From Methylobacter sp. (GTDB lineage: Bacteria; Pseudomonadota; Gammaproteobacteria; Methylococcales; Methylomonadaceae), in NCBI RefSeq assembly GCF_023227905.1, contig NZ_JALOCF010000071.1, forward strand, positions 1-18,316: a DNA stretch of 18,316 nt. Direction: 5' to 3'. A program made the position numbers and the translations under genes. The stretch's first letter is position 1. Each line of letters begins with the position of its first letter. Positions 1-7,123 of this stretch are shown here, piece by piece. The notes beneath the pieces were generated by a model. That model had not been told where the DNA came from. It made no database searches and saw nothing but the letters and a program-made list of their open reading frames with translations.

Positions 1-349
1 CTGGCCCATATTGGTTGTCGCCGGGCGTACTATCCAGAACCATAAAGACTAACAGAGCGATCCCGCCGATGACTGGAATCAACCCAATCAAAATCCACCA
101 ACCGCTACGGTCAGTGTCATGCAGTCTGCGGACCGTTACCGCCGTGCCGGGAATCAGGACGGCCAATGCGTATAAGCCGTCTAACAGACCGATACCGACA
201 TCTTCGCTTACAGTACCGGTAAAAGAATCAATGAATGCAAGAAAGATGCTGATAACAGTATTAATCAAAAAAAAGTACCAATACTCTTTTCTTCTGGCTC
301 TACCGTCGAACACTGCGTATTTTCTCAAAACTTCCAGATACCAATTCAT
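1..349 (-). CDS. DUF805 family membrane protein, 5' part
   Basis: Minus-strand frame opening with ATG at 347-349 and running without a stop to the window edge, so the 3' end is cut off. The 116 visible residues begin MNWYLEVLRKYAVFDGRARR and contain the DUF805 hallmarks: an N-terminal amphipathic stretch followed by GRARRKEYWYF, a first membrane helix, a second helix near residues 55-70 followed by TVRRLHDTDRSGWW, and a third helix starting at ILIGLIPVIGG. DUF805 proteins are small inner-membrane proteins of unknown function (YhaH-like in Escherichia coli). A good ribosome binding site (GGAAGGA) lies just upstream of the ATG. The open plus-strand frame over the same DNA is its shadow. The family assignment is firm; no function can be given. 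Confidence 0.85.
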   Translation of the reverse strand, partial: MNWYLEVLRKYAVFDGRARRKEYWYFFLINTVISIFLAFIDSFTGTVSEDVGIGLLDGLYALAVLIPGTAVTVRRLHDTDRSGWWILIGLIPVIGGIALLVFMVLDSTPGDNQYGP

Positions 350-465
350 AGTCTATTCCTTCCACTTTGCCCCGTTGAATTTGTTAGCTGACTGCCGGGG
401 TGATGCAGCCCACTAAGTTTAAACTCAAATATTAAGCAACGAAAATACAGCCCAACCACTTAATA

Positions 466-562
466 GGATGGGTAGAGGCCGGAGCCGAAACCCATCATAA
501 TCAATGATCAACGCGATGGGTTTCACTGCGTGTTTTATCAAGTCGCGTTGCTCTACCCATCC
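466..562. repeat. nested palindromic intergenic repeat
   Basis: Two perfect inverted repeats are nested. The outer arms are GGATGGGTAGAG (466-477) and CTCTACCCATCC (551-562). The inner arms are GAAACCCATC (487-496) and GATGGGTTTC (515-524). Both arms share the GATGGGT core, so alternative pairings are possible. The layout resembles dispersed palindromic elements built on GATGGGTTT/AACCCATC seen between genes in many gammaproteobacteria, which is from general knowledge. It may act as a transcription terminator or RNA-stabilising element, but there is no T-run. Confidence 0.65.
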
Positions 563-931
563 TTCCACACTGTTGTAAGTCATAGTTAAAACTCTACTTA
601 TATAAGTTAAACGTTACCGCCAGTGGATCGGAATAAGGCCATCCTAAGGTGTAGCGCGAGGTGGCATTACCGGCGGAATCGAAGTTGAAGTTTTTCATTT
701 TCGAGGCAGCCTTTTTTAGCTTCACGGAGCTGAATGTCGAAGCCAACTACGCTAGCAATTGAGAGTGCAATAATTAGGAACATTTGTGGATCCATGAGAT
801 AGCTCTAACGTAATTGGTGTATATCAAAATCCTGAACGGCAAATAACACTGCCCTGCTCTTTAATGTTGTCGAAGTATAAACAATTCAGTTCTAGATAAA
901 AAACTAATTCCACAAAATCCAATCCGCAAAT
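563..931. other. intergenic stretch without a convincing gene
   Basis: No well-supported gene is seen. On the minus strand a 42-codon frame (667-795) begins MDPQMFLIIALSIASVVGF and could form one membrane helix with a charged tail, but it lacks a clear ribosome binding site. An overlapping minus frame ending at about 594 reads like a protein C-terminus (NFDSAGNATSRYTLGW) with no start, and may be a decayed gene end. The stretch becomes AT-rich towards the btuB promoter. Confidence 0.4.
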
Positions 932-959
932 TTGCTTTATCTTTCCCAGTCCTTATAAT
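932..959 (+). promoter_or_regulatory. putative sigma-70 promoter for the riboswitch-btuB transcript
   Basis: A perfect -10 box TATAAT lies at 954-959. A weak -35 box TTGCTT lies at 932-937, with a 16-bp spacer. The predicted start of transcription near 966 falls just before the first conserved riboswitch bases, which supports the call. Confidence 0.55.
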
Positions 960-969
960 TGCTAACTGC

Positions 970-1160
970 TTTCAGGTTCCAGAGGGTTTTTCAGACCCAA
1001 TGGTTAAACGGGAAGTCGGTAAGGCTTACGCCAAATCCGACGCTGCCCCCGCAACGGTATATAAGTAAAAGCTTCATCGAGATGCCACTGTGCTCACGCA
1101 TGGGAAGGTGATGATTCAGGTTAACGCCACTTATAAGCCCGGAGACCGGCCCGAAAGTTT
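970..1160 (+). ncRNA. cobalamin (B12) riboswitch
   Basis: Class I adenosylcobalamin-type aptamer. Its conserved blocks appear in order: TTCAGGTTCC at 971-980 (P2 start), AACGGGAAG at 1007-1015, the core GCTGCCCCCGCAACGGT near 1042-1058, GGGAAGG at 1102-1108, and the 3' closing block CCCGGAGACCGGCC at 1138-1151. Downstream, CTGTC (1180-1184) can pair with GACAG (1194-1198), and GCTGT (1179-1183) can pair with ACAGC (1200-1204), giving a plausible switching hairpin. No clear terminator T-run follows, so control of translation initiation is more likely than attenuation. It precedes btuB and btuM, both cobalamin-uptake genes, which agrees with repression by cellular B12. Confidence 0.93.
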
Positions 1161-1287
1161 AATTCGGTACAGCGGAGGGCTGTCTGCGAAAATGACAGTA
1201 CAGCTTCACGTTTGTGTCATCTCTCGTTTTCTTTTGTCCTCTGTTGTGTAAATCAATCATGATGCGCGGGCGGCGCAGAGAACAAAC

Positions 1288-3108
1288 ATGAAAAAAATCA
1301 TCTTCGGCCCATTATTACTTACGGGCTTTAATACCCCATTGCACGCGCAGGAAACTCCGCAAAATCTTCCCAATCTGGTTGTTACCGCGACCCGGACAGA
1401 AACGGCTAAAAATCAGCTGGCGGCTGCGTCTACTGTCTACACCCGAAAAGATATTGAACGCCTACAGGCTAAAACCATACCGGAACTGTTAAGCGGCACG
1501 CCTGGAATCGACATGGTGCAAAGCGGCGGTTACGGAAAAGACACCAATGTTTACATACGCGGAACCAATTCGGATCATGTACTGGTGCTGATCGACGGCA
1601 TTAAAGTCGGCTCAGTTACCTCCGGCACCACTCCCTTTCAATTTATCCCGATCGATCAGGTCGAGCGGGTGGAAATAATTCGCGGGCCTCAATCAAGCTT
1701 ATACGGTTCGGAAGCCATAGGCGGGGTTATCCAGATTTTTACTCGCAAAGGCGGGCAGGAGGAGAAGCCCAGCGTGACCCTGGACGCAGGCGGCGGCTCT
1801 TATGATACCTACCGCGCTTCTGGTACTATCAGCGGCAAATGGAAAAACAGCTGGTATACCTTGGGTTCATCGCAGTTTGGTTCTCAGGGTTTTAATACCC
1901 GACAACCCGTCAGAGGTTTAGATCAGCCTGATAAGGATGGCTACCTGAATACGGCGTTGAATGCCCGACTAGGTCACCGCTTCGATAACACTGCCGAAGT
2001 TGAGGCTTCCTTTATGCGGGCGGAAGGGAAAACCGAATATGACGGTACTCCGAATAAAACGGAATTTATCAACCAGGTTGTAGGCACCTCAGCCAGCATG
2101 AACATTGTCGATAACTGGCGCTCAATACTGCGCTTGGGACAAAGCCTGGACGAGAATGACAGCTTTGCGCCTAACGGGGCTTTTGTAAGCCAGTTTAACA
2201 GCACCCGCTGGAACGTCAGCTGGCTGAATGAGGTTGCCTTATCGGATAATCATCAATTGGTTATCGGCTCCGATTATCGGTTGGATCAAGTCGATGGCTC
2301 AACCGCCTATACCGAAAATTCACGTTATGATGCGGGTATTTTTACTGAGTTGCACAGCCGCATTCTGGATGATCACTTTATCAACGCATCGATACGCGGG
2401 GATAAAAACGAAGCCTTCGGCGAGCAGGTGACCGGCAATCTTGGCTGGCGTTATAATAGCAGCTACGGTATCAGCCCGTTTGCCAGTTTCGGTAATGCCT
2501 TTAAAGCACCGACCTTTAACCAACTTTATTTTCCGGGATTTGGTAATCCTTCCCTGAAAGCCGAACAATCAACTTCTTTCGAAGCGGGTCTGGCTGGTGA
2601 CCATGATTGGATGCAATGGGAGATTCGCGGCTATCATACTAATATCGACAACTTGATTGTGACGGTGTCAAACCCTGCAACTTCGCTATTTAGCGCGGAA
2701 AACGTCGGCAAGGCCCAAATTGACGGTATTGAAGCTGAGATAGGAACTCAACTGATGGGCTGGAATAACAAGTTGAGCATGAATCTGTTAAGCCCTAAAA
2801 ATCGGGTAACTAATGCCCGACTGCCGCGCCGTGCGGAAAAAACCTTATCTTACGATTTATCGCGCTCATTCGGACAGTTTGATCTGGGGGCTAATGTGTT
2901 GGCTCAATCCGACCGCTTTGATGATGCATTGAACAGAACCAAGGTCGCCGGTTACGTGACCATTGATTTACGCACAGCCTATCATTTAAATAAAAACTGG
3001 ATGTTGAGTGCAAAATTAAATAACCTGTTGGATAAACAGTATCAAACCATTAACACCTACAATACCGCAGATCGGAATTTCTTTCTTTCAATTCACTATA
3101 ACAACTAA
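1288..3108 (+). CDS. btuB: TonB-dependent vitamin B12 receptor BtuB
   Basis: 606-residue outer-membrane receptor predicted to import cobalamin using TonB energy. Residues 1-21 form a signal peptide (MKKIIFGPLLLTGF, ending near HAQ). The TonB box is NLVVTATR (29-36). The plug domain (about 40-150) includes DMVQSGGYGKDTNVYIRGTN, VLVLIDGIKV and VERVEIIRGPQSSLYGSEA. A beta-barrel of about 450 residues follows, with receptor motifs such as GNAFKAPTFNQLYFPGFGNP and NLLDKQY. The length matches E. coli BtuB (about 614 residues precursor). The chain ends HYNN rather than with the aromatic residue usual for barrel insertion. It lies directly behind the cobalamin riboswitch and 17 bp ahead of btuM, which makes the substrate assignment strong. 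The ribosome binding site before the ATG is weak, in keeping with riboswitch control of translation. Confidence 0.92.
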   Translation: MKKIIFGPLLLTGFNTPLHAQETPQNLPNLVVTATRTETAKNQLAAASTVYTRKDIERLQAKTIPELLSGTPGIDMVQSGGYGKDTNVYIRGTNSDHVLVLIDGIKVGSVTSGTTPFQFIPIDQVERVEIIRGPQSSLYGSEAIGGVIQIFTRKGGQEEKPSVTLDAGGGSYDTYRASGTISGKWKNSWYTLGSSQFGSQGFNTRQPVRGLDQPDKDGYLNTALNARLGHRFDNTAEVEASFMRAEGKTEYDGTPNKTEFINQVVGTSASMNIVDNWRSILRLGQSLDENDSFAPNGAFVSQFNSTRWNVSWLNEVALSDNHQLVIGSDYRLDQVDGSTAYTENSRYDAGIFTELHSRILDDHFINASIRGDKNEAFGEQVTGNLGWRYNSSYGISPFASFGNAFKAPTFNQLYFPGFGNPSLKAEQSTSFEAGLAGDHDWMQWEIRGYHTNIDNLIVTVSNPATSLFSAENVGKAQIDGIEAEIGTQLMGWNNKLSMNLLSPKNRVTNARLPRRAEKTLSYDLSRSFGQFDLGANVLAQSDRFDDALNRTKVAGYVTIDLRTAYHLNKNWMLSAKLNNLLDKQYQTINTYNTADRNFFLSIHYNN

Positions 3109-3125
3109 CCTTTGGAGATAACATT

Positions 3126-3695
3126 ATGAATATAAAACAATGGCTGCAAGCAGAGTATTTGCCGATCCCACTCATTGCACTGATGGCGCTGACTCGCTTT
3201 CATCACTTTGGCGATGTGCTGCATTTGCCGGATGCCTCTTTGGCAGTCTTTTTCTTTGCCGGTTTTTACCGCAAAAAAGTTTTTTTTGTGTTCTTGCTGG
3301 CTCTGGCAGGGTTAATTGATTATGTTGCCATCGCAAACGGCACCAGCAGCTTTTGCGTATCGGCAGCTTATGTTTTCCTGATTCCTACTTATGCGGTAAT
3401 GTGGTTTGCAGGTCGTTACTGTGCGGCATCTAAATCGCTGAAAATGGCTGATCTGGCAATGCAGTTTGGCGTGATCACACTGGCGACATCCACGGCGTTC
3501 GCCATTTCAAACGGCAGCTTTTATTTATTTTCAGGACGTTATCCTGATTTATCTTGGGGACAGTATTTTTCACGGGTAGCTATGTATTACCCGCCCTATG
3601 TCAGCTCTGCCCTGCTCTATATGGTTTTGGGATATGGCATCATGAAGTTGGTTAAGTCAATGCCTGCTTTGGCAAACAGGCACAAAGAGATTTAA
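3126..3695 (+). CDS. btuM: BtuM-like solitary cobalamin transporter (ECF S-component family)
   Basis: 189-residue membrane protein with about six hydrophobic helices (near residues 13-27, 36-48, 52-69, 78-97, 110-130 and 152-175). Its size and hydropathy fit the S-components of ECF vitamin transporters. The segment NGTSSFCVSAAYVFLIP has a conserved-looking cysteine at residue 77. From memory, BtuM of Thiobacillus denitrificans has an essential cysteine at about this position (Cys80) that binds the cobalt of cobalamin and removes its cyanide ligand. BtuM is thought to move B12 across the inner membrane without a dedicated ECF ATPase module. The gene follows btuB after 17 bp, with a ribosome binding site TTGGAG, so it shares the riboswitch-controlled mRNA. 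No btuC, btuD or btuF is in the window. The family call rests on length, the Cys motif and context. Confidence 0.78.
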   Translation: MNIKQWLQAEYLPIPLIALMALTRFHHFGDVLHLPDASLAVFFFAGFYRKKVFFVFLLALAGLIDYVAIANGTSSFCVSAAYVFLIPTYAVMWFAGRYCAASKSLKMADLAMQFGVITLATSTAFAISNGSFYLFSGRYPDLSWGQYFSRVAMYYPPYVSSALLYMVLGYGIMKLVKSMPALANRHKEI

Positions 3696-3708
3696 ATAAA
3701 TCGTGTGG

Positions 3709-3739
3709 GTTGGGTTAACTGCTCTATCGTTAACCCAAC
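3709..3739. terminator. 11-bp hairpin between convergent btuM and rsfS
   Basis: A perfect stem GTTGGGTTAAC (3709-3719) and GTTAACCCAAC (3729-3739) surrounds a 9-nt loop. It sits 14 bp after the btuM stop, in the gap between convergent genes. No T-run follows on either strand, so it is either a weak bidirectional terminator or a copy of a dispersed GGGTTAAC palindrome. Confidence 0.5.
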
Positions 3740-3814
3740 ATCAGTCTAAAACTGGGGCACCTAAAGCGCCTACTTTTGCTGCCAAACAGCAGGCAACCCA
3801 ATCTGCGAAGCCAA

Positions 3815-4162
3815 TTAACCGGCGTCGCTCTCTTTTGCGCGGTCAACCGACCATAGCTTCTCAAGTTGATAAAACTCGCGCGCCTGAGCGGTCATCGCAT
3901 GGACAATCACGTCACCCAAATCCAGCAGCACCCAGTCTGATCCCAGATCGCCTTCCATACCCAAAGGTTTAACGCCGTTTTCTTTAAGCTTTTCCGATGC
4001 ATATTCGCACAAGGATTTCAGGTGACGATCCGAAGTGCCGGTCACTACCACCATATAATCAGTAAAGCTGGTCTTGCCCCGAACATCGAGCGTTGTTATG
4101 TTTTGCCCTTTGCGTTCATCCAAAACATCCTGGACAATTTTCAATATTTGTTCTGCTTGCAT
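3815..4162 (-). CDS. rsfS: ribosome silencing factor RsfS
   Basis: 115-residue RsfS/YbeB (Iojap-like) protein. It binds ribosomal protein L14 (uL14) on the 50S subunit and blocks subunit joining during starvation or stationary phase. Diagnostic segments are the N-terminal helix QILKIVQDVLDERKGQNI, TDYMVVVTGTSDRHLKSL, EGDLGSDWVLLDLGDVIVHAM and REFYQLEKLW. Its length is typical for the family. The start ATG has an AGGAAT ribosome binding site. It follows nadD after a 26-bp gap, the standard proA-nadD-rsfS order of gammaproteobacteria. The usual next gene, rlmH, is absent because the operon ends here against btuM. Confidence 0.95.
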   Translation of the reverse strand: MQAEQILKIVQDVLDERKGQNITTLDVRGKTSFTDYMVVVTGTSDRHLKSLCEYASEKLKENGVKPLGMEGDLGSDWVLLDLGDVIVHAMTAQAREFYQLEKLWSVDRAKESDAG

Positions 4163-4188
4163 TCAAATTCCTAGTGTAAATAATGAGA

Positions 4189-4824
4189 TCAATGTGTCTC
4201 GTAAAGCTTATGTTGCTTGATGTATTCTATGACAGCATCGGGTAATAAAAAACCCGGATTTTGTTTATCCGCAATCATGGCCCTGATAGCCGTTGCCGAA
4301 ATATCCAATTGGGTGACTTGCTGAAAACATAATTTCCCTGCGCTAGCTTGCGCCAACTCCTTTGCTTCAGCCAGTCTGGCTTTAAAAAAGTCATTGAGTT
4401 CTTGTGTTTCAAAGCCCGGCCGGGTCATTACCACAATATGCGCATAATCAAATAACTGCTGCCATTGATGCCAGCTGGTTAGGTGTTTGAACGCGTCTGT
4501 GCCGATAAATAACAACAATGGTTCGATTGGAAATTCCTGGCGCAACGACTTCAGCGTGTCGACCATATAGGACGGCGTTTGATCGGATGCTTTCTGCCTG
4601 TCCAATTCCCTGGTATCGATTTTTAGCCCCAGCTGGTTTTTTATGGCCAGCGTCAGCATTTGCAGACGCATTTCGGCGGTTACGGCAGGCTGTTCACGAT
4701 GAGGCGGACTGGCGCAGGGAATCAATCGGACCTCATTCAGCCCGAAGATGTCTTTAACTTCAAGCGCGGAACGCAAATGTCCATAATGAATAGGGTCGAA
4801 AGTGCCGCCGAAAATACCGATCAT
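4189..4824 (-). CDS. nadD: nicotinate-nucleotide adenylyltransferase
   Basis: 211-residue cytoplasmic enzyme that joins nicotinate mononucleotide and ATP to give deamido-NAD in NAD synthesis. The nucleotidyltransferase signature GGTFDPIHYGH is at residues 6-16. The second ATP-binding motif ISATAIR (S/T-x-x-R class) is at 175-181. Other family segments are RLIPCASPPHRE, PSYMVDTL and LLLFIGTDAF. Length is typical. The start codon abuts the proA stop codon (TAA immediately followed by ATG) with no strong ribosome binding site, so translation is probably coupled to proA. Confidence 0.96.
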   Translation of the reverse strand: MIGIFGGTFDPIHYGHLRSALEVKDIFGLNEVRLIPCASPPHREQPAVTAEMRLQMLTLAIKNQLGLKIDTRELDRQKASDQTPSYMVDTLKSLRQEFPIEPLLLFIGTDAFKHLTSWHQWQQLFDYAHIVVMTRPGFETQELNDFFKARLAEAKELAQASAGKLCFQQVTQLDISATAIRAMIADKQNPGFLLPDAVIEYIKQHKLYETH

Positions 4825-6081
4825 TTATTGCCGGATATGGCCGTCACCCAAAACAATATATTTCAGCGAAGTCAGTCCCTTTAAGCCGACCGGTCCTCGG
4901 GCATGCAACTTGTCGGTGCTGATACCGATCTCGGCGCCCAGCCCGTATTCAAAGCCGTCGGCAAAGCGGGTCGAGGCATTGACCATGACCGAGCTGGAAT
5001 CCACTTCCCGCAAAAAGCGGCGGGCTAAAGTGTAATCTTCGGTCACAATGGCTTCGGTATGCCCGGAGCTGTGTTGATTGATGTGCTCCATCGCTTCATC
5101 GATATCGCCGACAACCTTAATTGACAAAATCGGTGCCAGATATTCGGTGTCCCAGTCTTCTTCTGTCGCTCTGGTGCAGTTTGGGATCAAGGAACAAGTT
5201 TTAAGGCAGCCGCGTAGTTCAACGCCTTTTTCGCTATATTGTTCAGACAGAAGGGGCAGGATTTTTGCGGCGATGCTCTCGGCAACCAGCAGGGTTTCCA
5301 TTGCATTGCAGACGCCGTAGCGATGGGTTTTGGCATTGATGGCAATCTTGATTGCTTTGCCCAGATCGGCTTTGCCATCGATATAAACATGACAAATGCC
5401 ATCCAGATGCTTGATCACGGGAATTGTTGCATCCTTGGAAATACGCTCGATTAAGCTTTTGCCGCCGCGCGGTACAACCACATCGACGTATTGATCCATC
5501 GTGATTAATTCACCCACCGCCGCGCGATCCGCCGTTGCCACGATTTGTACGGCTTCCACCGGCAAACCCGCCGCCTCCAGACCTTGAGTAATGCAAGCAG
5601 CAATCGCCTGATTGGAATATAGAGCTTCCGAACCGCCTCTTAATATGCAGGCATTGCCGGACTTAAGGCATAAAGCCGCCGCATCGACTGTCACATTGGG
5701 GCGGGATTCATAAATAATGCCGATCACGCCCAAAGGCACGCGCATTTGACCTACCTGGATGCCGCTGGGCCGGTAGCTTAAATCACTGATTTCGCCGACC
5801 GGATCGGGTAACGCGGCCACCTGCTTTAAACCTTCAACCATTGATTGAATGCCGGCTGGCTTTAATTCCAGCCTGTCCAGCGATGCCGCATCCAAACCGT
5901 TGTTTTTGCCCGCATCCAAATCCTTACGGTTTTCCGCTATCAACAGTTCGCGACTGTTCTCAAGAGCTTCGGCAATTTTCAGTAAGGCCAGATTTTTTTT
6001 TCCTGATTCGGTACGGCTTATTTCCCGTCCCGCTTTCCTGGCCTGCAGGCCAAGCGTTTTCATATATTCTTTAATATCCAC
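4825..6081 (-). CDS. proA: glutamate-5-semialdehyde dehydrogenase (gamma-glutamyl phosphate reductase)
   Basis: 418-residue NADPH-dependent enzyme of proline synthesis that reduces gamma-glutamyl phosphate to glutamate-5-semialdehyde. It belongs to the aldehyde dehydrogenase superfamily. The catalytic cysteine is Cys258 in RYGVCNAMETLLV. The family signature EHINQHSSGHTEAI is at about 332-345, and GIIYESRPNVT near 121-131. Length and coverage are complete. The chosen start is GTG at 6079-6081 (MDIKEYMKTLG). An ATG at codon 7 (6061-6063) is an alternative, but the longer N-terminus resembles related ProA proteins. It is the first gene of proA-nadD-rsfS. Upstream DNA has a TATAAT box on the minus strand (6117-6122) without a clear -35. 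Confidence 0.96.
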   Translation of the reverse strand: MDIKEYMKTLGLQARKAGREISRTESGKKNLALLKIAEALENSRELLIAENRKDLDAGKNNGLDAASLDRLELKPAGIQSMVEGLKQVAALPDPVGEISDLSYRPSGIQVGQMRVPLGVIGIIYESRPNVTVDAAALCLKSGNACILRGGSEALYSNQAIAACITQGLEAAGLPVEAVQIVATADRAAVGELITMDQYVDVVVPRGGKSLIERISKDATIPVIKHLDGICHVYIDGKADLGKAIKIAINAKTHRYGVCNAMETLLVAESIAAKILPLLSEQYSEKGVELRGCLKTCSLIPNCTRATEEDWDTEYLAPILSIKVVGDIDEAMEHINQHSSGHTEAIVTEDYTLARRFLREVDSSSVMVNASTRFADGFEYGLGAEIGISTDKLHARGPVGLKGLTSLKYIVLGDGHIRQ

Positions 6082-6340
6082 TCTATTCTCATCAGCCGGA
6101 TGAATGTTCTATATTAATTATATCGTTTAATCCGATCTTTTGACAGCCTTTAAATGCAACAACTATCGGATATTTAAACAGTTTTATTAAATAATATAAT
6201 ACAAAAAAGAGGGGTTGGCTTAAGCTGTAATCGATTAATTGAACCTACTTCAATATTGCGAGCAATATAAGCCCCAACATTAATGTCCCGCCATGGACAT
6301 TAAAATATTTTATTTTGCCGCCAAAATGCTGAACTCAGAA
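6082..6340. other. AT-rich intergenic region upstream of proA
   Basis: No gene is seen. It holds the probable proA promoter: TATAAT on the minus strand at 6117-6122, about 36 bp from the GTG start. No convincing -35 box lies at the right spacing. The rest is AT-rich with short A/T runs. Confidence 0.4.
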
Positions 6341-6373
6341 TTAAAAAGGGCGGAATATTTCCGCCCTTTTTAA
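6341..6373 (-). terminator. rho-independent terminator of the smbP-like gene
   Basis: A perfect 14-bp stem (TTAAAAAGGGCGGA at 6341-6354, complement at 6360-6373) has a 5-nt loop and a GC core. A-run and T-run flanks allow it to work on both strands. It starts 12 bp after the stop of the smbP-like gene. Confidence 0.9.
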
Positions 6374-6384
6374 GGTTATTGAAT

Positions 6385-6732
6385 TTATTTATTCCCGGCC
6401 TGAAGAAATCCCAGTGCCGCTTCTGCAGATTCAGTAGCTTTGTTGGAATCACCTGTTTTGCCGGCATCAATAGCTTTTTCCAGTTCTTTCACGGCGGACT
6501 GCATTTGAGTTTTTGAGTGGCCTAATGCCACATTTTCAGCCTGTTTTGCGTGTTCCAGCGCTTGTTGTGCATGCTCGACCAATGCAGGGGCTTTATCTAC
6601 CTTGCCTTTTGCTATTGCAGCACTGGTATGTTCTATTGCATTGAGAGCGTGTTCCTCGGCGAAAACCGCGGTACTTAAAAATGTACTTAATAATAGTAAT
6701 AAACCTGCAAATGCAAATGTTGATTTTTTCAT
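6385..6732 (-). CDS. SmbP-like small periplasmic metal-binding protein
   Basis: 115-residue precursor. Residues 1-26 are a signal peptide (MKKSTFAFAGLLLLLSTFL, ending AVFA), giving a mature protein of about 89 residues. The mature part is all helix-forming, with repeated heptad-like units carrying histidine and acid: EEHALNAIEHTSAAIAKGK, LVEHAQQALEHAKQAENV and ALGHSK. This matches the SmbP family, first described from Nitrosomonas europaea as a copper- and other metal-binding four-helix periplasmic protein. The start at 6732 is preferred over the in-frame upstream codon at 6831 because it has GAGGA eight bases ahead and opens directly into the signal peptide. The gene is monocistronic, with its own terminator and an unusual hairpin in its leader. 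The role is probably metal buffering; it is inferred, not shown. Confidence 0.8.
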   Translation of the reverse strand: MKKSTFAFAGLLLLLSTFLSTAVFAEEHALNAIEHTSAAIAKGKVDKAPALVEHAQQALEHAKQAENVALGHSKTQMQSAVKELEKAIDAGKTGDSNKATESAEAALGFLQAGNK

Positions 6733-6787
6733 GATTTTATCCTCATTATTAATAGCATTAGGTAACAATCTTCGTAAGAAATCAAAC

Positions 6788-6817
6788 GACAAAAGCACGG
6801 AAACCCCGTCTTTTGTC
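6788..6817 (-). promoter_or_regulatory. hairpin in the smbP leader region
   Basis: GACAAAAG (6788-6795) pairs with CTTTTGTC (6810-6817). The stem continues as ACGG (6797-6800) with CCGT (6806-6809), with one bulged C and a 5-nt loop. It lies 56 bp before the smbP-like start codon. It could be a leader attenuator or an operator half-site pair; a TTGACA-like string overlaps its upstream edge on the minus strand. Confidence 0.4.
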
Positions 6818-6832
6818 AATTGCATGCCCAAC

Positions 6833-7088
6833 CAATTTAACTTAAAGATTTAGTTATTTGTTTAAAGCAATCACAGAATAAAGTAGGGAATTTTTTTATA
6901 CAATCAGTAAAATTACTTACCATTATGTGTGTATAAGACTTTGATTATGCCGGTAATTAGCGCGAATGCGGGATTGAGTGGACGAGGCTAAAACTTCATG
7001 CCTTTTACACTGCCGCGACTTGTTTTAGGTGCAAGGGTATCGGGAGACTATTAATAAAATAGAAACAATCTATTAATTTTCAGCCTTA
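6833..7088. other. gene-free stretch upstream of the candidate small RNA
   Basis: No reading frame with family features or a ribosome binding site is visible on either strand. The DNA is AT-rich at both ends with a GC-richer middle near 6955-7045. The promoter of the smbP-like gene should lie at its left side, but no convincing box pair was found. Confidence 0.35.
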
Positions 7089-7117
7089 TTGTTGGCTTAC
7101 GTATACATACGTATAAT
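7089..7117 (+). promoter_or_regulatory. putative plus-strand promoter with embedded palindrome
   Basis: The -10 box TATAAT (7112-7117) is perfect. A weak -35 box TTGTTG (7089-7094) is exactly 17 bp upstream. The spacer contains a perfect 7-bp inverted repeat, TACGTAT and ATACGTA (7098-7104 and 7107-7113) separated by AC, which overlaps the -10 box and could be an operator. No protein-coding gene follows on this strand; a strong terminator does, about 200 bp on. Confidence 0.5.
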
Positions 7118-7123
7118 CTTCAG

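Noticed and set aside
15..416. Open plus-strand frame of 133 codons at the left edge
   Set aside because: It is the antisense shadow of the DUF805 gene, whose minus frame has family motifs and a ribosome binding site.
667..795. Minus-strand 42-codon frame with one hydrophobic helix
   Set aside because: No ribosome binding site, no family resemblance, and it overlaps another open minus frame. Kept only as a note in the intergenic entry.
6733..6831. N-terminal extension of the SmbP-like gene to 6831
   Set aside because: The extension is not signal-peptide-like and lacks a ribosome binding site; the start at 6732 has GAGGA and opens a normal signal peptide.
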